Shown piece by piece: positions 27,005 to 36,014 of a stretch of 64,000 nt of DNA; position 1 is the stretch's first letter; every line of letters begins with the position of its first letter. This DNA comes from a bacterium. Its GTDB lineage: Bacteria; Pseudomonadota; Gammaproteobacteria; Burkholderiales; Burkholderiaceae_C. Where the stretch lies: positions 62,001-126,000 of the forward strand of contig JAVBXK010000026.1 of assembly GCA_030824555.1 (NCBI GenBank), given 5' to 3'. The notes beneath the pieces are model-generated. The model worked only from the letters and a program-made list of their open reading frames with translations, was not told where the DNA came from and did not search any database. A program made the translations under genes and the position numbers.

Positions 27005-27817
27005 ATGCACCCAGTTTTCAACATCGGCTTGGGGCTGGCCTTGGCTGGTACGGTAGGTCTTGCGGCTGCGCAAGTCACTTTGTATGAAGGCAGCGACTTC
27101 CAAGGTCGCAGTTTCTCGACCAGTCGGCAGGTGATCAACCTGGAGCGCTACGGCTTCAATGACCACGCATCGTCTGCCGTGGTCATCGGCGCGCCATGGG
27201 AGGTCTGCCCCGAAAAGCGCTACAGCGGCCGTTGTGTGGTGCTGCGCCAGGGGCGCTACCCATCGCTGGCCGCCATGGGCCTGAACGACCGCATTTCATC
27301 GGTTCGCTCGCTGGCCAACACGTCAAACGTGGCGCAAGACCGCTATGCACCCGACCCGATACCGGTTTACGACAACCGACGCCGCCCGGGTGAACGCCTG
27401 TACGAGGCAGATGTGGTGTCGGTGCGCGCGGTACTGGGGCCACCGGAACAGCGGTGCTGGGTGGAGCCGGGCAACGACGCCCGCCCCGGCAACAACTCGG
27501 GTGTGGGCGGTGCCGTGGTGGGGGCCTTGCTGGGCGGCGTTCTGGGACACCAGATCGGTGGCGGCACGGGCCGTGACCTGGCAACGGCAGGCGGGGCAGT
27601 GGCTGGCGCATGGGTAGGGGCCAATGCCACACGCGACAACTCGGCCACCCCGACACAGCAGCCCGACATCCAGCGGTGCGAGAGCACGACCAACTCGAAC
27701 CAGCCCCGGTATTGGGACGTGGTCTACACCTTTCGGGGTCAACAACACCGCCTGCAAATGACGACACGTCCCGGCAACACCGTGACCGTGAACGCCCAAG
27801 GCGAGCCCCGCACCTGA
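27005..27817 (+). CDS. Exported beta/gamma-crystallin and glycine-zipper domain protein
   Basis: 270 residues with a signal peptide (LGLALAGTVGLAAAQ). Residues about 23-105 are a beta/gamma-crystallin unit with two Greek-key motifs (VTLYEGSDFQGRSFSTS; YSGRCVVLRQGRYPSL). Residues about 160-205 form a glycine-zipper 2TM segment (GVGGAVVGALLGGVLGHQIG, GAVAGAWVGANA) like that of the 17-kDa surface antigen family. The C-terminus (YWDVVYTFRGQQHRLQM) resembles the domain following such zippers. Envelope localisation is expected; function unknown. AGGAG precedes the ATG. Confidence 0.82.
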   Translation: MHPVFNIGLGLALAGTVGLAAAQVTLYEGSDFQGRSFSTSRQVINLERYGFNDHASSAVVIGAPWEVCPEKRYSGRCVVLRQGRYPSLAAMGLNDRISSVRSLANTSNVAQDRYAPDPIPVYDNRRRPGERLYEADVVSVRAVLGPPEQRCWVEPGNDARPGNNSGVGGAVVGALLGGVLGHQIGGGTGRDLATAGGAVAGAWVGANATRDNSATPTQQPDIQRCESTTNSNQPRYWDVVYTFRGQQHRLQMTTRPGNTVTVNAQGEPRT

Positions 27818-27979
27818 CCGTCAACGCCCATTTGGGCGACTGCGGGCAGATGGCTGGAAGCTGGCGACTGAACGCCAGTGGCTTGGCAATGAATTTTCTT
27901 GCAAGGTGCGTGTCGTGGCGAAACTAGAATTCACGCCACCCACACCCCCTCGCCCGCCCCAAGCCGACCTCTCGCATCC

Positions 27980-28486
27980 ATGGCAGACCCCACCGCGCCT
28001 CTACTGGACGCCATCGACCTTGCGCTGCTGCAACGCCTGCAGACCGATGCCAGCCAGACCAACCAGTCCCTGGCCGAAGCCGTGAGCGTGTCCCCAGCCA
28101 CCTGTCTGCGGCGCGTCAAGCGCCTGACAGAGGCCGGGCTGGTGGAGCGGCAAGTGGCCGTCCTCAGTGCCGATCGGTTGGGCCGTTTGCTCGGCCACGG
28201 CCTCACGGCCATTGTGGAGGTGTCACTGGAACGGCAAAGCACGGAAGCGCTGGACGCCTTCGAGGTCCGCGCCGTGGCCGACGACGCGGTGCAACAGTGC
28301 TACCGGGTCAGCCCGGGCCCCGACTTTTGCCTGGTGGTGACGGTGGCCGACATGCCCGCTTACCAGGCCCTGGCGACCCGGCTGTTCACCACAGACGCCA
28401 ACGTGCGCAACGTGAAAGCGTTTTTCAGCATCAAGCGCGCAAAATTTGAATCAAAACTGCCGCTACCGCTTGATTTGATTGAATAG
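27980..28486 (+). CDS. Lrp/AsnC family transcriptional regulator
   Basis: 168 residues from ATG at 27980. An N-terminal winged HTH (LDAIDLALLQRLQTDASQTN, VSVSPATCLRRVKRLTEAGL) and C-terminal RAM ligand-binding domain (VQQCYRVSPGPDFCLVVTVA, LFTTDANVRNVKAFFSIKRA) are clear. Such proteins respond to amino acids. The last dozen codons (ending SKLPLPLDLIE) fall in an inverted copy of the ATAGC repeat, so the C-terminal tail is repeat-derived. Target genes are unknown; no divergent partner adjoins it. Confidence 0.92.
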   Translation: MADPTAPLLDAIDLALLQRLQTDASQTNQSLAEAVSVSPATCLRRVKRLTEAGLVERQVAVLSADRLGRLLGHGLTAIVEVSLERQSTEALDAFEVRAVADDAVQQCYRVSPGPDFCLVVTVADMPAYQALATRLFTTDANVRNVKAFFSIKRAKFESKLPLPLDLIE

Positions 28487-28555
28487 TTTGCTATGCTTGT
28501 TTTATTTGATAGCAAACTATTTAATGAATCAAAGCGGGGAGAGCCAATTTATCTG
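28448..28555. repeat. Head-to-head pair of ATAGC-family repeats at the lrp 3' end
   Basis: Copy 1 (minus, 28448-28494) lies in the end of the lrp-like gene; copy 2 (plus, 28509-28555) follows it. Their starts form a perfect 13-bp inverted repeat, AATAGTTTGCTAT (28482-28494) and ATAGCAAACTATT (28509-28521), with a 14-nt loop. Each aligns over its whole length with the copy at 16443. The pair probably acts as a terminator. Confidence 0.8.
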
Positions 28556-28619
28556 TGAATTCTTGCAAAGCGAAGCCCGCAAGTCGGCGCGGGCCATCTA
28601 ACCCGATGCCGCGTCGCAC

Positions 28620-30167
28620 TCACTTGGGTTTCTTCGCAGGCCGTGACCACCCGGCCAGGCTGATTTGTTTGCCCCGCGCCACGCTCAGCGCGCCGGGTGC
28701 CGTGCTTTTGGTGATGGTGCTGCCACCACCCACCGTGCCACCCGCGCCGATGGTGACCGGCGCCACCAGAACGCAGTTGCTGCCCACGTGCACGTCAGCC
28801 TCGATCACGGTGCGGTGCTTGTTGGCGCCGTCGTAGTTGGCGGTGATGCTGCCCGCGCCGTAGTTCACGCGCTCGCCCACGGTGGCATCGCCCAGGTAGG
28901 CCAGGTGGTTGGCCTTGGCCCCGGCCGCCAGCGTGGAGTTTTTCACCTCCACAAAGTTGCCAATGTGCACCTCTGCGCCTAAGTCGGCGCCTGGGCGCAG
29001 GCGGGCAAACGGGCCGATGAGCGCGCCGGGGCCCACACGCACACCCAGTATTTCGCCATCGATGTGGGTGAACGGGTGAATCATCGCGCCGTCTTCAATC
29101 ACGGCGTTGGCAATGACGCAGTTCGCCCCGATGCGCACGCCGTTGCCCAGCACCACACGGCCTTCGAACAGGCAGTTGATGTCAATCTCCACGTCCTGCC
29201 CACAGGTCAATTGCCCGCGCAAATCGAAGCGGGCCGGGTCGGCCAGGCGCACGCCCTCGGCCATCATCTGTTGCGCGGTGCGCGTTTGCAAGGCCCGCTC
29301 CAGCTCGGCCAGTTGCTGCGGGCTGTTCACGCCCGCCACCTGTACCGCATCGGCAATGCAATGGGCGCGCACCGGAAAACCGTCGGCCACGGCAAACTTG
29401 ACCACGTCTGTCAGGTAGTACTCACCCTGGGCGTTCCGGTTGTCCAGCCGGGCCAGCCAGCCGCGCAGTTGGGCGGTGGGCACGGCCATGATGCCGCTGT
29501 AAATTTCGGTGACCTGGCGTTGTTCTTCTGTGGCGTCCTTGTGCTCCACGATGGATCGCACCGCGCCATCTGCCTGGCGCACGATGCGCCCGTAGCCCGT
29601 GGGGTCGGGCATGTCCAGCGTCAGCAGTGCCAACCCCGCCTGGGCCGCCGCGCCGTCTGGCGCCGTGCCATCGCCAACACACAAGGCCAGCAGCGCCAGC
29701 AGGGTGTCGACCTGGGTCAGCGGCACATCGCCCGACAACACCAGCGTGATGCCGTCGTCAGCCAGCACGGGCACCGCCTGCTGCACGGCATGGCCGGTGC
29801 CCAGTTGCGGGGACTGCCGCACGAACTGCACCACGGGCGCAGCCACTGACACCGGCTCAGTCTGGGCCACTGCCGCGTTCTGCGTCCCCGGTATCTGGGC
29901 CGCAGGCGGTTGCATGGTCAATGCCGCATTTTTCTTGAAGCCAAAAGTACCTTCACCGCTTTCCCATATTGATAAAGATGCTTCCACTTCTGAAGCACCG
30001 TGTCCCGTGATGACCACCACGCGACGGGCCAGCACCTGCGCTGCGGTGTCCAGCACGTGGGCGGCCAGTGCACGCCCGCCCAGCCGGTGCAACACCTTGG
30101 GCAACGTGCTTTTCATGCGCGTGCCCTTGCCCGCAGCCATCACCACCACATCGACCGGTTTGTTCAT
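28620..30167 (-). CDS. glmU: Bifunctional UDP-GlcNAc pyrophosphorylase / glucosamine-1-phosphate N-acetyltransferase with an internal insertion
   Basis: 515 residues from ATG at 30167, about 55 longer than typical GlmU. The N-terminal uridyltransferase begins VVVMAAGKGTRMKSTLPKVL. The C-terminal left-handed beta-helix acetyltransferase has hexapeptide repeats (IGANCVIANAVIEDGAMIHP; VGERVNYGAGSITANYDGAN). Extra residues about 65-111 interrupt the uridyltransferase between GHGASEVEASL and VVQFVRQSPQLGTGHAVQQA; part of the insert is encoded by an ATAGC-family repeat. Catalytic motifs are intact, so the enzyme is presumably active. It makes UDP-GlcNAc for cell wall and LPS, following GlmS. Confidence 0.95.
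   Translation of the reverse strand: MNKPVDVVVMAAGKGTRMKSTLPKVLHRLGGRALAAHVLDTAAQVLARRVVVITGHGASEVEASLSIWESGEGTFGFKKNAALTMQPPAAQIPGTQNAAVAQTEPVSVAAPVVQFVRQSPQLGTGHAVQQAVPVLADDGITLVLSGDVPLTQVDTLLALLALCVGDGTAPDGAAAQAGLALLTLDMPDPTGYGRIVRQADGAVRSIVEHKDATEEQRQVTEIYSGIMAVPTAQLRGWLARLDNRNAQGEYYLTDVVKFAVADGFPVRAHCIADAVQVAGVNSPQQLAELERALQTRTAQQMMAEGVRLADPARFDLRGQLTCGQDVEIDINCLFEGRVVLGNGVRIGANCVIANAVIEDGAMIHPFTHIDGEILGVRVGPGALIGPFARLRPGADLGAEVHIGNFVEVKNSTLAAGAKANHLAYLGDATVGERVNYGAGSITANYDGANKHRTVIEADVHVGSNCVLVAPVTIGAGGTVGGGSTITKSTAPGALSVARGKQISLAGWSRPAKKPK
29931..29981 (-). repeat. ATAGC-family repeat copy inside glmU
   Basis: Read on the minus strand it contains AGCATCTTTATCAATATGGG then AAAGCGGTGAAGGTACTTTT, aligning with the copies at 44159 (TTATCAATAAAGCGGT) and 60045 (AAGCGGTAGAGTACTTTT). 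It is in frame and encodes SIWESGEGTFGF of the GlmU insertion. Confidence 0.6.
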
Positions 30168-30368
30168 GTTGCACCTCCCGTGCATGCCAGCTCCCGCGAA
30201 GCACCCCGCCCACGGCTTTGGCGCGGGATGATACGCGCGGTGCGGGCGGGTCACGCGGCGGATTGGCAGCACAAACCGGCCACACGTCGACCGACCGTCG
30301 ACCCCAGTGTTTTCCCTGAGAACTCGCCCCCAACCCATCAGCCCATTTCAACTCATGAAAAGTCGCCT

Positions 30369-30399
30369 TGCCCAATCCTGCCTGGGCAGTCTTTTTTTT
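30369..30399 (+). terminator. Orphan terminator-like hairpin in the glmU-nrdA gap
   Basis: TGCCCA (30369-30374), 8-nt loop, TGGGCA (30383-30388), then GTC and eight T. It lies in the 565-nt gap 30168-30732. No plus-strand gene ends nearby, and the NrdR boxes that should mark the nrdA promoter are downstream, so it would terminate either an unseen small transcript or read-through. Confidence 0.5.
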
Positions 30400-30545
30400 G
30401 AACCGGTTCTGACAGGTGACCAAGCGGGCTGACCGCGCATCGGCATTCAGCCTGACGCTCTGTTTTTGGGTGTCATGTCTGGTTTGTACACAAGCTGACA
30501 TAGCACAAAACAGGCCAGTTTCGGCGTCAGAAAAAATATCGTCAA

Positions 30546-30592
30546 ACGCTATAGGTAGCGTCGCTCGAACGCCAAAACACTAGATATAGTGT
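30546..30592 (+). promoter_or_regulatory. Pair of NrdR boxes upstream of nrdA
   Basis: ACGCTATAGGTAGCGT at 30546-30561 and ACACTAGATATAGTGT at 30577-30592. Both resemble the established NrdR consensus ACACWATATATWGTGT, the second almost exactly. Starts are 31 nt apart, three helical turns, the standard spacing for cooperative NrdR binding. NrdR would repress nrdA when ATP/dATP levels signal sufficient dNTPs. Confidence 0.92.
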
Positions 30593-30732
30593 CGTCTTGT
30601 GATTTTCAGCACCCAGCCAACGCCCGTCTGAACAGACCTGCCGATGCACTTCGGCCAGCCGTTGGCACACCACAAAAACAAACTGCACAGCCCCGTTCAG
30701 CGGGCGTGCCCCAAGCCACACAAAGAGGACAC

Positions 30733-33654
30733 ATGCAAGCCGCTTTCTCCACCGACGCGCCCGACTACACCCTGTCTACCGACGCCAACATCGCTGCCGA
30801 ACGCAGCACATCGCCACAGGCCCTCAGCCACTACCAGATCATCCGCCGCAACGGCTCGGTGGTGCATTTCGAACCCAACAAGATCGCCGTGGCGCTGATG
30901 AAGGCCTTTCTGGCCGTCCACGGCACACAGGGCGCGGCATCGGCCAGCGTGCGCGAAACCGTCGAGGCACTGACGCAATCGGTGGTCAAGGCGCTGATGC
31001 GCTCACGCCCCGGCGGTGGCACCTTCCACATCGAAGACGTGCAAGACCAGGTCGAGCTGGGCCTGATGCGCGGCAGCCACCACGAAGTGGCCCGTGCCTA
31101 CGTGCTGTACCGCGAACGCCGCACGCAGGAGCGCGCAGCCAAAGGCGAACGCGAAGCCCCGCACGTCGCACCCGAATTCCATGTGCTGGACAACGGCCAG
31201 ACCGTGCCGCTGGACATGGCCGCCATGCGCGAACGCATCCAAGATGCCTGCGCAGGCCTGAGCACCGACGTGAAGCCCGAGCCCATCGTGGCCGAAACCC
31301 TGCGCAACCTGTACGACGGCGTGCCACTTGAAGAAGTGCACAAGGCCTCCATCCTGGCCGCTCGCACGCTGATCGAGCGCGACCCCGACTACACCTACGC
31401 CACCGCCCGCCTGTTGCTGCACACCATTGCCAAGGAAGTGCTGGGCACCGAGGTGACGCAAGCCGGTTTGGCCCAGGCCTACCCAGACTACTTCCCCCAG
31501 TTCATCAAAAAGGGCATTGCCAACGAGCTGCTCGACGAAAAACTGGGCCAGTTCGACTTGGCCCGCCTGGGCGCCGCACTGAAACCCGAGCGCGACCTGG
31601 CGTTCGACTACCTGGGCCTGCAAACCCTGTACGACCGCTACTTTTTGCACGTGCGCAAACAGCGCATCGAGCTGCCACAGGCTTTCTTCATGCGCGTGGC
31701 CATGGGCCTGTCGCTGAACGAAATCGACCGCGAAGCCCGCGCCATCGAGTTCTATGAAGTGCTCTCCAGCTTCGACTTCATGAGCAGCACGCCCACACTG
31801 TTCAACGCCGGCACACGCCGCAGCCAGCTCTCCAGCTGCTACCTGACCACCGTGCCTGACGACCTGGACGGCATTTACGAAGCCATCAAGGAAAACGCGC
31901 TGCTGTCCAAATTTGCCGGTGGACTGGGCAACGACTGGACCCGCGTGCGCGCACTGGGCAGCCACATCAAAGGCACCAACGGCGAGTCGCAAGGTGTGGT
32001 GCCGTTCCTGAAAGTGGTGAACGACACGGCCGTGGCCGTGAACCAGGGTGGCAAGCGCAAGGGCGCCGTGTGTGCCTACCTGGAAACCTGGCACCTGGAC
32101 ATCGAAGAATTCCTGGAACTGCGCAAGAACACCGGCGACGACCGCCGCCGCACCCATGACATGAACACGGCCAACTGGATTCCCGACCTGTTCATGAAGC
32201 GCGTGATGGAAAAAGGCCCCTGGACGCTGTTCAGCCCGTCCGATGTGCCCGACCTGCACGACCTGTTCGGTACCGCCTTCGAGAAGGCCTACACGGCCTA
32301 CGAAGAAAAAGCCGCCCGTGGCGAGATCAAGCCCGCCAAGACCGTGCCCGCCACCGACCTGTGGCGCAAGATGCTGTCGATGCTGTTCGAGACCGGCCAC
32401 CCCTGGATCACGTTCAAAGACCCCTGCAATATCCGCAGCCCCCAGCAGCACGTGGGCGTGGTGCACAGCTCCAACCTCTGCACCGAAATCACGCTCAACA
32501 CCAATGACCAGGAAACCGCCGTGTGCAACCTGGGATCGGTCAACCTGCTGCAGCACATTGCCGACGGCAAGCTGGACCACGCCAAACTCAAGCGCACCGT
32601 GTCCACCGCCATGCGCATGCTGGACAACGTGATCGACATCAACTACTACGCCGTGAAAAAGGCGCGCGACTCCAACCTGCGCCACCGCCCCGTGGGGCTG
32701 GGCATCATGGGCTTCCAGGATGCGCTGTACGCCCTGCGCGTGCCGTACGCATCACAAGAAGCGGTGGAGTTTGCCGACCGCTCCATGGAAGCCGTGTGCT
32801 ACCACGCCTATTGGGCCTCCACCGATCTGGCCGCCGAGCGTGGCCGCTACCAGACCTACAAGGGCTCGCTGTGGGACAAGGGCATCCTGCCACTGGACAC
32901 GCTGAACCTGCTGGCCGAAGCCCGGGGCGGCTACAGCATGGGGGAGGGCCCCAGTGCTTCGCCCTATGTCCAAACCGACCGCAGCGCCACGCTCGACTGG
33001 GATGCCCTGCGCAACAAGATTGCCAAAGACGGCATGCGCAACAGCAACTGTGTGGCCATTGCGCCCACGGCCACCATCAGCAACATCATCGGGGTGGACG
33101 CGTCCATCGAACCTTCGTTCGGCAACCTGTCGGTCAAGTCCAACCTGTCTGGCGAGTTCACCGTGGTCAACAGCTACCTGGTGCGCGACCTGAAGCGCCT
33201 GGGCCTGTGGGACGACGTGATGGTGATGGACCTGAAGCACTTTGACGGCTCGCTGCGTGCCATCGACCGCGTTCCCTCCGACATCAAAGCCCTGTACGCC
33301 ACCGCATTTGAAATTGAAACCCAGTGGCTGGTAGAAGCCGCCGCCCGCCGCCAGAAGTGGATCGACCAGGCCCAAAGCCTGAACATCTACATGGCCGGTG
33401 CATCCGGCAAAAAGCTGGACGACACCTACAAGCTGGCCTGGCTGCGCGGCCTGAAAACCACCTACTACCTCCGCACCATGGCCGCCACCCACGCGGAGAA
33501 ATCGACCGGTCGCTCGGGCCAGATGAACGCCGTGTCCAACGACACCGGCACAGCGCCCAGCAGCACATCCATGGCGGCACTGGCCACGGTGGATGCGGCC
33601 ACCGACATCAAGTTCTGCGCCATCGACGACCCCGGTTGCGAAGCCTGCCAGTAA
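30733..33654 (+). CDS. nrdA: Class Ia ribonucleoside-diphosphate reductase, alpha subunit
   Basis: 973 residues from ATG at 30733 with AAAGAGGA before it; the open frame runs further upstream through the NrdR box and is not coding there. An N-terminal ATP-cone (YQIIRRNGSVVHFEPNKIAV) gives dATP allosteric control. The catalytic barrel holds SSCYLTTVPDDLDGIYE, NLCTEITLNT (radical-site Cys region) and LRHRPVGLGIMGFQDALYAL. The redox-active C-terminal pair is in PGCEACQ at the end. It reduces NDPs to dNDPs with NrdB, encoded 163 nt downstream. Confidence 0.96.
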   Translation: MQAAFSTDAPDYTLSTDANIAAERSTSPQALSHYQIIRRNGSVVHFEPNKIAVALMKAFLAVHGTQGAASASVRETVEALTQSVVKALMRSRPGGGTFHIEDVQDQVELGLMRGSHHEVARAYVLYRERRTQERAAKGEREAPHVAPEFHVLDNGQTVPLDMAAMRERIQDACAGLSTDVKPEPIVAETLRNLYDGVPLEEVHKASILAARTLIERDPDYTYATARLLLHTIAKEVLGTEVTQAGLAQAYPDYFPQFIKKGIANELLDEKLGQFDLARLGAALKPERDLAFDYLGLQTLYDRYFLHVRKQRIELPQAFFMRVAMGLSLNEIDREARAIEFYEVLSSFDFMSSTPTLFNAGTRRSQLSSCYLTTVPDDLDGIYEAIKENALLSKFAGGLGNDWTRVRALGSHIKGTNGESQGVVPFLKVVNDTAVAVNQGGKRKGAVCAYLETWHLDIEEFLELRKNTGDDRRRTHDMNTANWIPDLFMKRVMEKGPWTLFSPSDVPDLHDLFGTAFEKAYTAYEEKAARGEIKPAKTVPATDLWRKMLSMLFETGHPWITFKDPCNIRSPQQHVGVVHSSNLCTEITLNTNDQETAVCNLGSVNLLQHIADGKLDHAKLKRTVSTAMRMLDNVIDINYYAVKKARDSNLRHRPVGLGIMGFQDALYALRVPYASQEAVEFADRSMEAVCYHAYWASTDLAAERGRYQTYKGSLWDKGILPLDTLNLLAEARGGYSMGEGPSASPYVQTDRSATLDWDALRNKIAKDGMRNSNCVAIAPTATISNIIGVDASIEPSFGNLSVKSNLSGEFTVVNSYLVRDLKRLGLWDDVMVMDLKHFDGSLRAIDRVPSDIKALYATAFEIETQWLVEAAARRQKWIDQAQSLNIYMAGASGKKLDDTYKLAWLRGLKTTYYLRTMAATHAEKSTGRSGQMNAVSNDTGTAPSSTSMAALATVDAATDIKFCAIDDPGCEACQ

Positions 33655-33817
33655 GCCCACCACGCTCGACACCCCCCACAAATGAAGCTGCCAGCACCGA
33701 TGCACACCACGCACGCGCTGGCGGCCGATGCCCCGCTACAACACACGGGCCTTCGCAGCGTTTTGCCGCTTCTCATTTCGGGTGGGGCCTTCCATAATCC
33801 ACAAAGAGGAATTCGAC

Positions 33818-35038
33818 ATGCTCACTTGGGACGATGACGTCACGCCCACCGTAACCACCCCGCCCAGCCAGCCCCCCAAAGCGCTGGCAGCCGTGCCCTC
33901 TTCGGTCGCACCATCCCCGTTGGGCACACCCAGCCCGGCCACACATGCGGCCACGGCGCAGCCTGCAGCGGCCGCCGCACCGATCAAAACCGTTCAGCCT
34001 GCCGAAGTGCACCTGAACGGCCGCCGCGTGAACGCGGCTGACAAGCGCATCATCAACGGCCAGACAGATGTCAACCAGCTGGTGCCGTTCAAATACAAAT
34101 GGGCCTGGGAAAAGTACCTGGCCACCTGCGCCAACCACTGGATGCCGCAGGAAGTGAACATGAACCGCGACATCGCGCTGTGGAAAGACCCCAATGGGCT
34201 GACCGAAGACGAACGCCGCATCATCAAGCGCAACCTGGGCTTCTTCGTCACCGCCGACAGCCTGGCTGCCAACAACATCGTGCTGGGCACCTACCGCCAC
34301 ATCACCGCGCCCGAATGCCGCCAGTTCTTGCTGCGCCAGGCGTTTGAAGAGGCCATCCACACGCACGCTTACCAGTACATCGTCGAAAGCCTGGGCCTGG
34401 ACGAAGGCGAGATTTTCAACGCCTACAACGAAATCCCATCCATCCGCAACAAGGACGAGTTCCTGATCCCGTTCATTGACGTGATCATGAACCCCGAGTT
34501 CAAGACCGGCACGCCTGAAAACGACCAGACGCTGTTGAAGTCCATCATCGTGTTCGCGTGCCTGATGGAAGGCCTGTTCTTCTACGTCGGGTTCACGCAA
34601 ATCCTGGCACTGGGCCGCCAAAACAAGATGACCGGTGCCGCCGAGCAGTACCAGTACATCCTGCGCGACGAGTCCATGCACTGCAACTTTGGCATCGACC
34701 TGATCAACCAGCTCAAGCTCGAAAACCCGCACCTGTGGACGGCCGAATTCAAGGCCGAGATCAAGGACCTGTTCATGAAGGCCGTCGAACTGGAATACCA
34801 GTATGCCGAAGACACCATGCCACGCGGTGTACTGGGCATGAACGCCAGCATGTTCAAGGGTTACCTGCGCTACATCGCCAACCGCCGCGCCACGCAAATC
34901 GGGCTGGAAACGCTGTTCCCCAATGAGGAAAACCCCTTCCCCTGGATGAGCGAGATGATCGACCTGAAGAAGGAGCGTAACTTCTTCGAAACCCGCGTCA
35001 TCGAATACCAATCCGGCGGGGCGTTGTCCTGGGACTGA
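33818..35038 (+). CDS. nrdB: Class Ia ribonucleoside-diphosphate reductase, beta subunit
   Basis: 406 residues from ATG at 33818 (AAAGAGGA upstream). An Ala/Pro/Thr-rich N-terminal tail of about 60 residues precedes the ferritin-like di-iron domain ([56 protein letters not shown]). Iron ligands and the radical Tyr region are preserved. The C-terminus needed to dock NrdA ends SGGALSWD. It supplies the tyrosyl radical to NrdA. Confidence 0.96.
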   Translation: MLTWDDDVTPTVTTPPSQPPKALAAVPSSVAPSPLGTPSPATHAATAQPAAAAAPIKTVQPAEVHLNGRRVNAADKRIINGQTDVNQLVPFKYKWAWEKYLATCANHWMPQEVNMNRDIALWKDPNGLTEDERRIIKRNLGFFVTADSLAANNIVLGTYRHITAPECRQFLLRQAFEEAIHTHAYQYIVESLGLDEGEIFNAYNEIPSIRNKDEFLIPFIDVIMNPEFKTGTPENDQTLLKSIIVFACLMEGLFFYVGFTQILALGRQNKMTGAAEQYQYILRDESMHCNFGIDLINQLKLENPHLWTAEFKAEIKDLFMKAVELEYQYAEDTMPRGVLGMNASMFKGYLRYIANRRATQIGLETLFPNEENPFPWMSEMIDLKKERNFFETRVIEYQSGGALSWD

Positions 35039-35156
35039 CCCCGCACCCACGGCACACTGATACCAGACCGCAACTGCCTGACCGCATGCACCTCTTCCAC
35101 CCGCCACTGCCTGACCTGTCACACCCTTTGAATGGGTTGACCGGGTGGGTGGCGGG

Positions 35157-35184
35157 TTCACCCCATTCAGCGCCCCGCTATAAC
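35157..35184 (+). promoter_or_regulatory. Candidate sigma-70 promoter of the H1-like gene
   Basis: TTCACC (35157-35162), 16 nt, TATAAC (35179-35184), about 100 nt before the ATG at 35286. An imperfect inverted repeat (GAATGGGTTGACC ... GGTTCACCCCATTC) overlaps the -35 region and may be an operator. The 5' leader also contains GTGCA/TGCAC arms. Confidence 0.5.
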
Positions 35185-35285
35185 CTTTGCGGTTGCTCAG
35201 CCGGCGAGCGGTGCACTGAATCGTTTCAATGCACTCACACCCGGCGCTGAAACGTTCTTTGCAACCCACTCCTGGAGATAACAAC

Positions 35286-35918
35286 ATGGCCACAGCAAAA
35301 AAAACTGCAACCGCTGCGAAGAGTGAACCCGTGAAGAAAGCGGCCGCACCCGCGAAGAAGGCCGTGACGGCCAAGGCAGCTCCTCCCGCCAAAGCGCCAG
35401 CCAAGAAGGCAGCGGCAGCTCCAACCGCCGTGCCCGCCGCCAAGAAGGCCGCTGCCCCTGCGACCAAAGCAGCTGCCCCCGCCAAGAAAGTTGCAGCACC
35501 TGTGAAGGCTGCAGCGCCTGCCAAGAAAGCAGCCCCGGCAGTGAAGGCCGCTGCGGCCAAGCCAGCGGCCCCAGCCAAAAAAGCACCGGTGAAAGCGGCT
35601 GCACCTGTCGCACCGGCGAAAAAGGCTGCAGCACCCGCCAAGAAAGCAGCGGTTGCGCCCGCCAAACCAGCTGCCACCAAGGCAGCCGCTCCCGCCAAAA
35701 AGGCGGCTGCACCGGTAGCGAAGGCTGCGCCAGCAAAGAAAACGGCACCTGCGGTCAAAGCCGCCGCACCAGCGAAAAAAGCAGCGGCACCTGTGGCCAA
35801 ACCAGCGGCTGCACCCGCGAAAAAGGCAGCACCGGCCAAGAAGGCCGCAGCGCCTGCTGCGCAGACCAAGCTGAATCCCCATGCAGCCTGGCCCTTCCCG
35901 ACCAGCGGCAAACCCTGA
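35286..35918 (+). CDS. Histone H1-like lysine/alanine-rich DNA-binding protein
   Basis: 210 residues from ATG at 35286, preceded by TGGAGATAACAAC. Nearly the whole protein is low-complexity (P)AKKA repeats, giving a very basic disordered chain like the C-terminal tail of eukaryotic H1 or AlgP/Hc1 proteins. It ends with an unrelated aromatic tail (LNPHAAWPFPTSGKP). It probably binds DNA without sequence preference as a nucleoid protein. The repeats are prone to length variation between strains. Confidence 0.85.
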   Translation: MATAKKTATAAKSEPVKKAAAPAKKAVTAKAAPPAKAPAKKAAAAPTAVPAAKKAAAPATKAAAPAKKVAAPVKAAAPAKKAAPAVKAAAAKPAAPAKKAPVKAAAPVAPAKKAAAPAKKAAVAPAKPAATKAAAPAKKAAAPVAKAAPAKKTAPAVKAAAPAKKAAAPVAKPAAAPAKKAAPAKKAAAPAAQTKLNPHAAWPFPTSGKP

Positions 35919-35940
35919 TTACCCAGCCCAGCCTGCCTTG

Positions 35941-35988
35941 CAGGCACATGAAAAAGCCCGGTCTGAGCCGGGCTTTTTCATGTGCCTG
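35941..35988. terminator. Bidirectional terminator between the H1-like gene and the PfkB kinase
   Basis: Perfect 21-bp arms at 35941-35961 and 35968-35988 around a 6-nt loop (TCTGAG). The inner GC-rich AAAAAGCCCGG/CCGGGCTTTTT gives U-tracts on both strands. Confidence 0.93.
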
Positions 35989-36014
35989 CGCACCCTGAAG
36001 TCTGCAATTATTCA

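Noticed and set aside
31003-32685. 560-codon minus-strand frame inside nrdA
   Set aside because: Fully antisense to conserved nrdA and composed of His/Gln/Val/Gly-rich low-information sequence.
33773-35947. 724-codon minus-strand frame across nrdB and the H1-like gene
   Set aside because: It is a frame shadow of two well-supported plus-strand genes; the Ala/Gly/Phe-rich repeats are the complement of AAG-GCC repeats.
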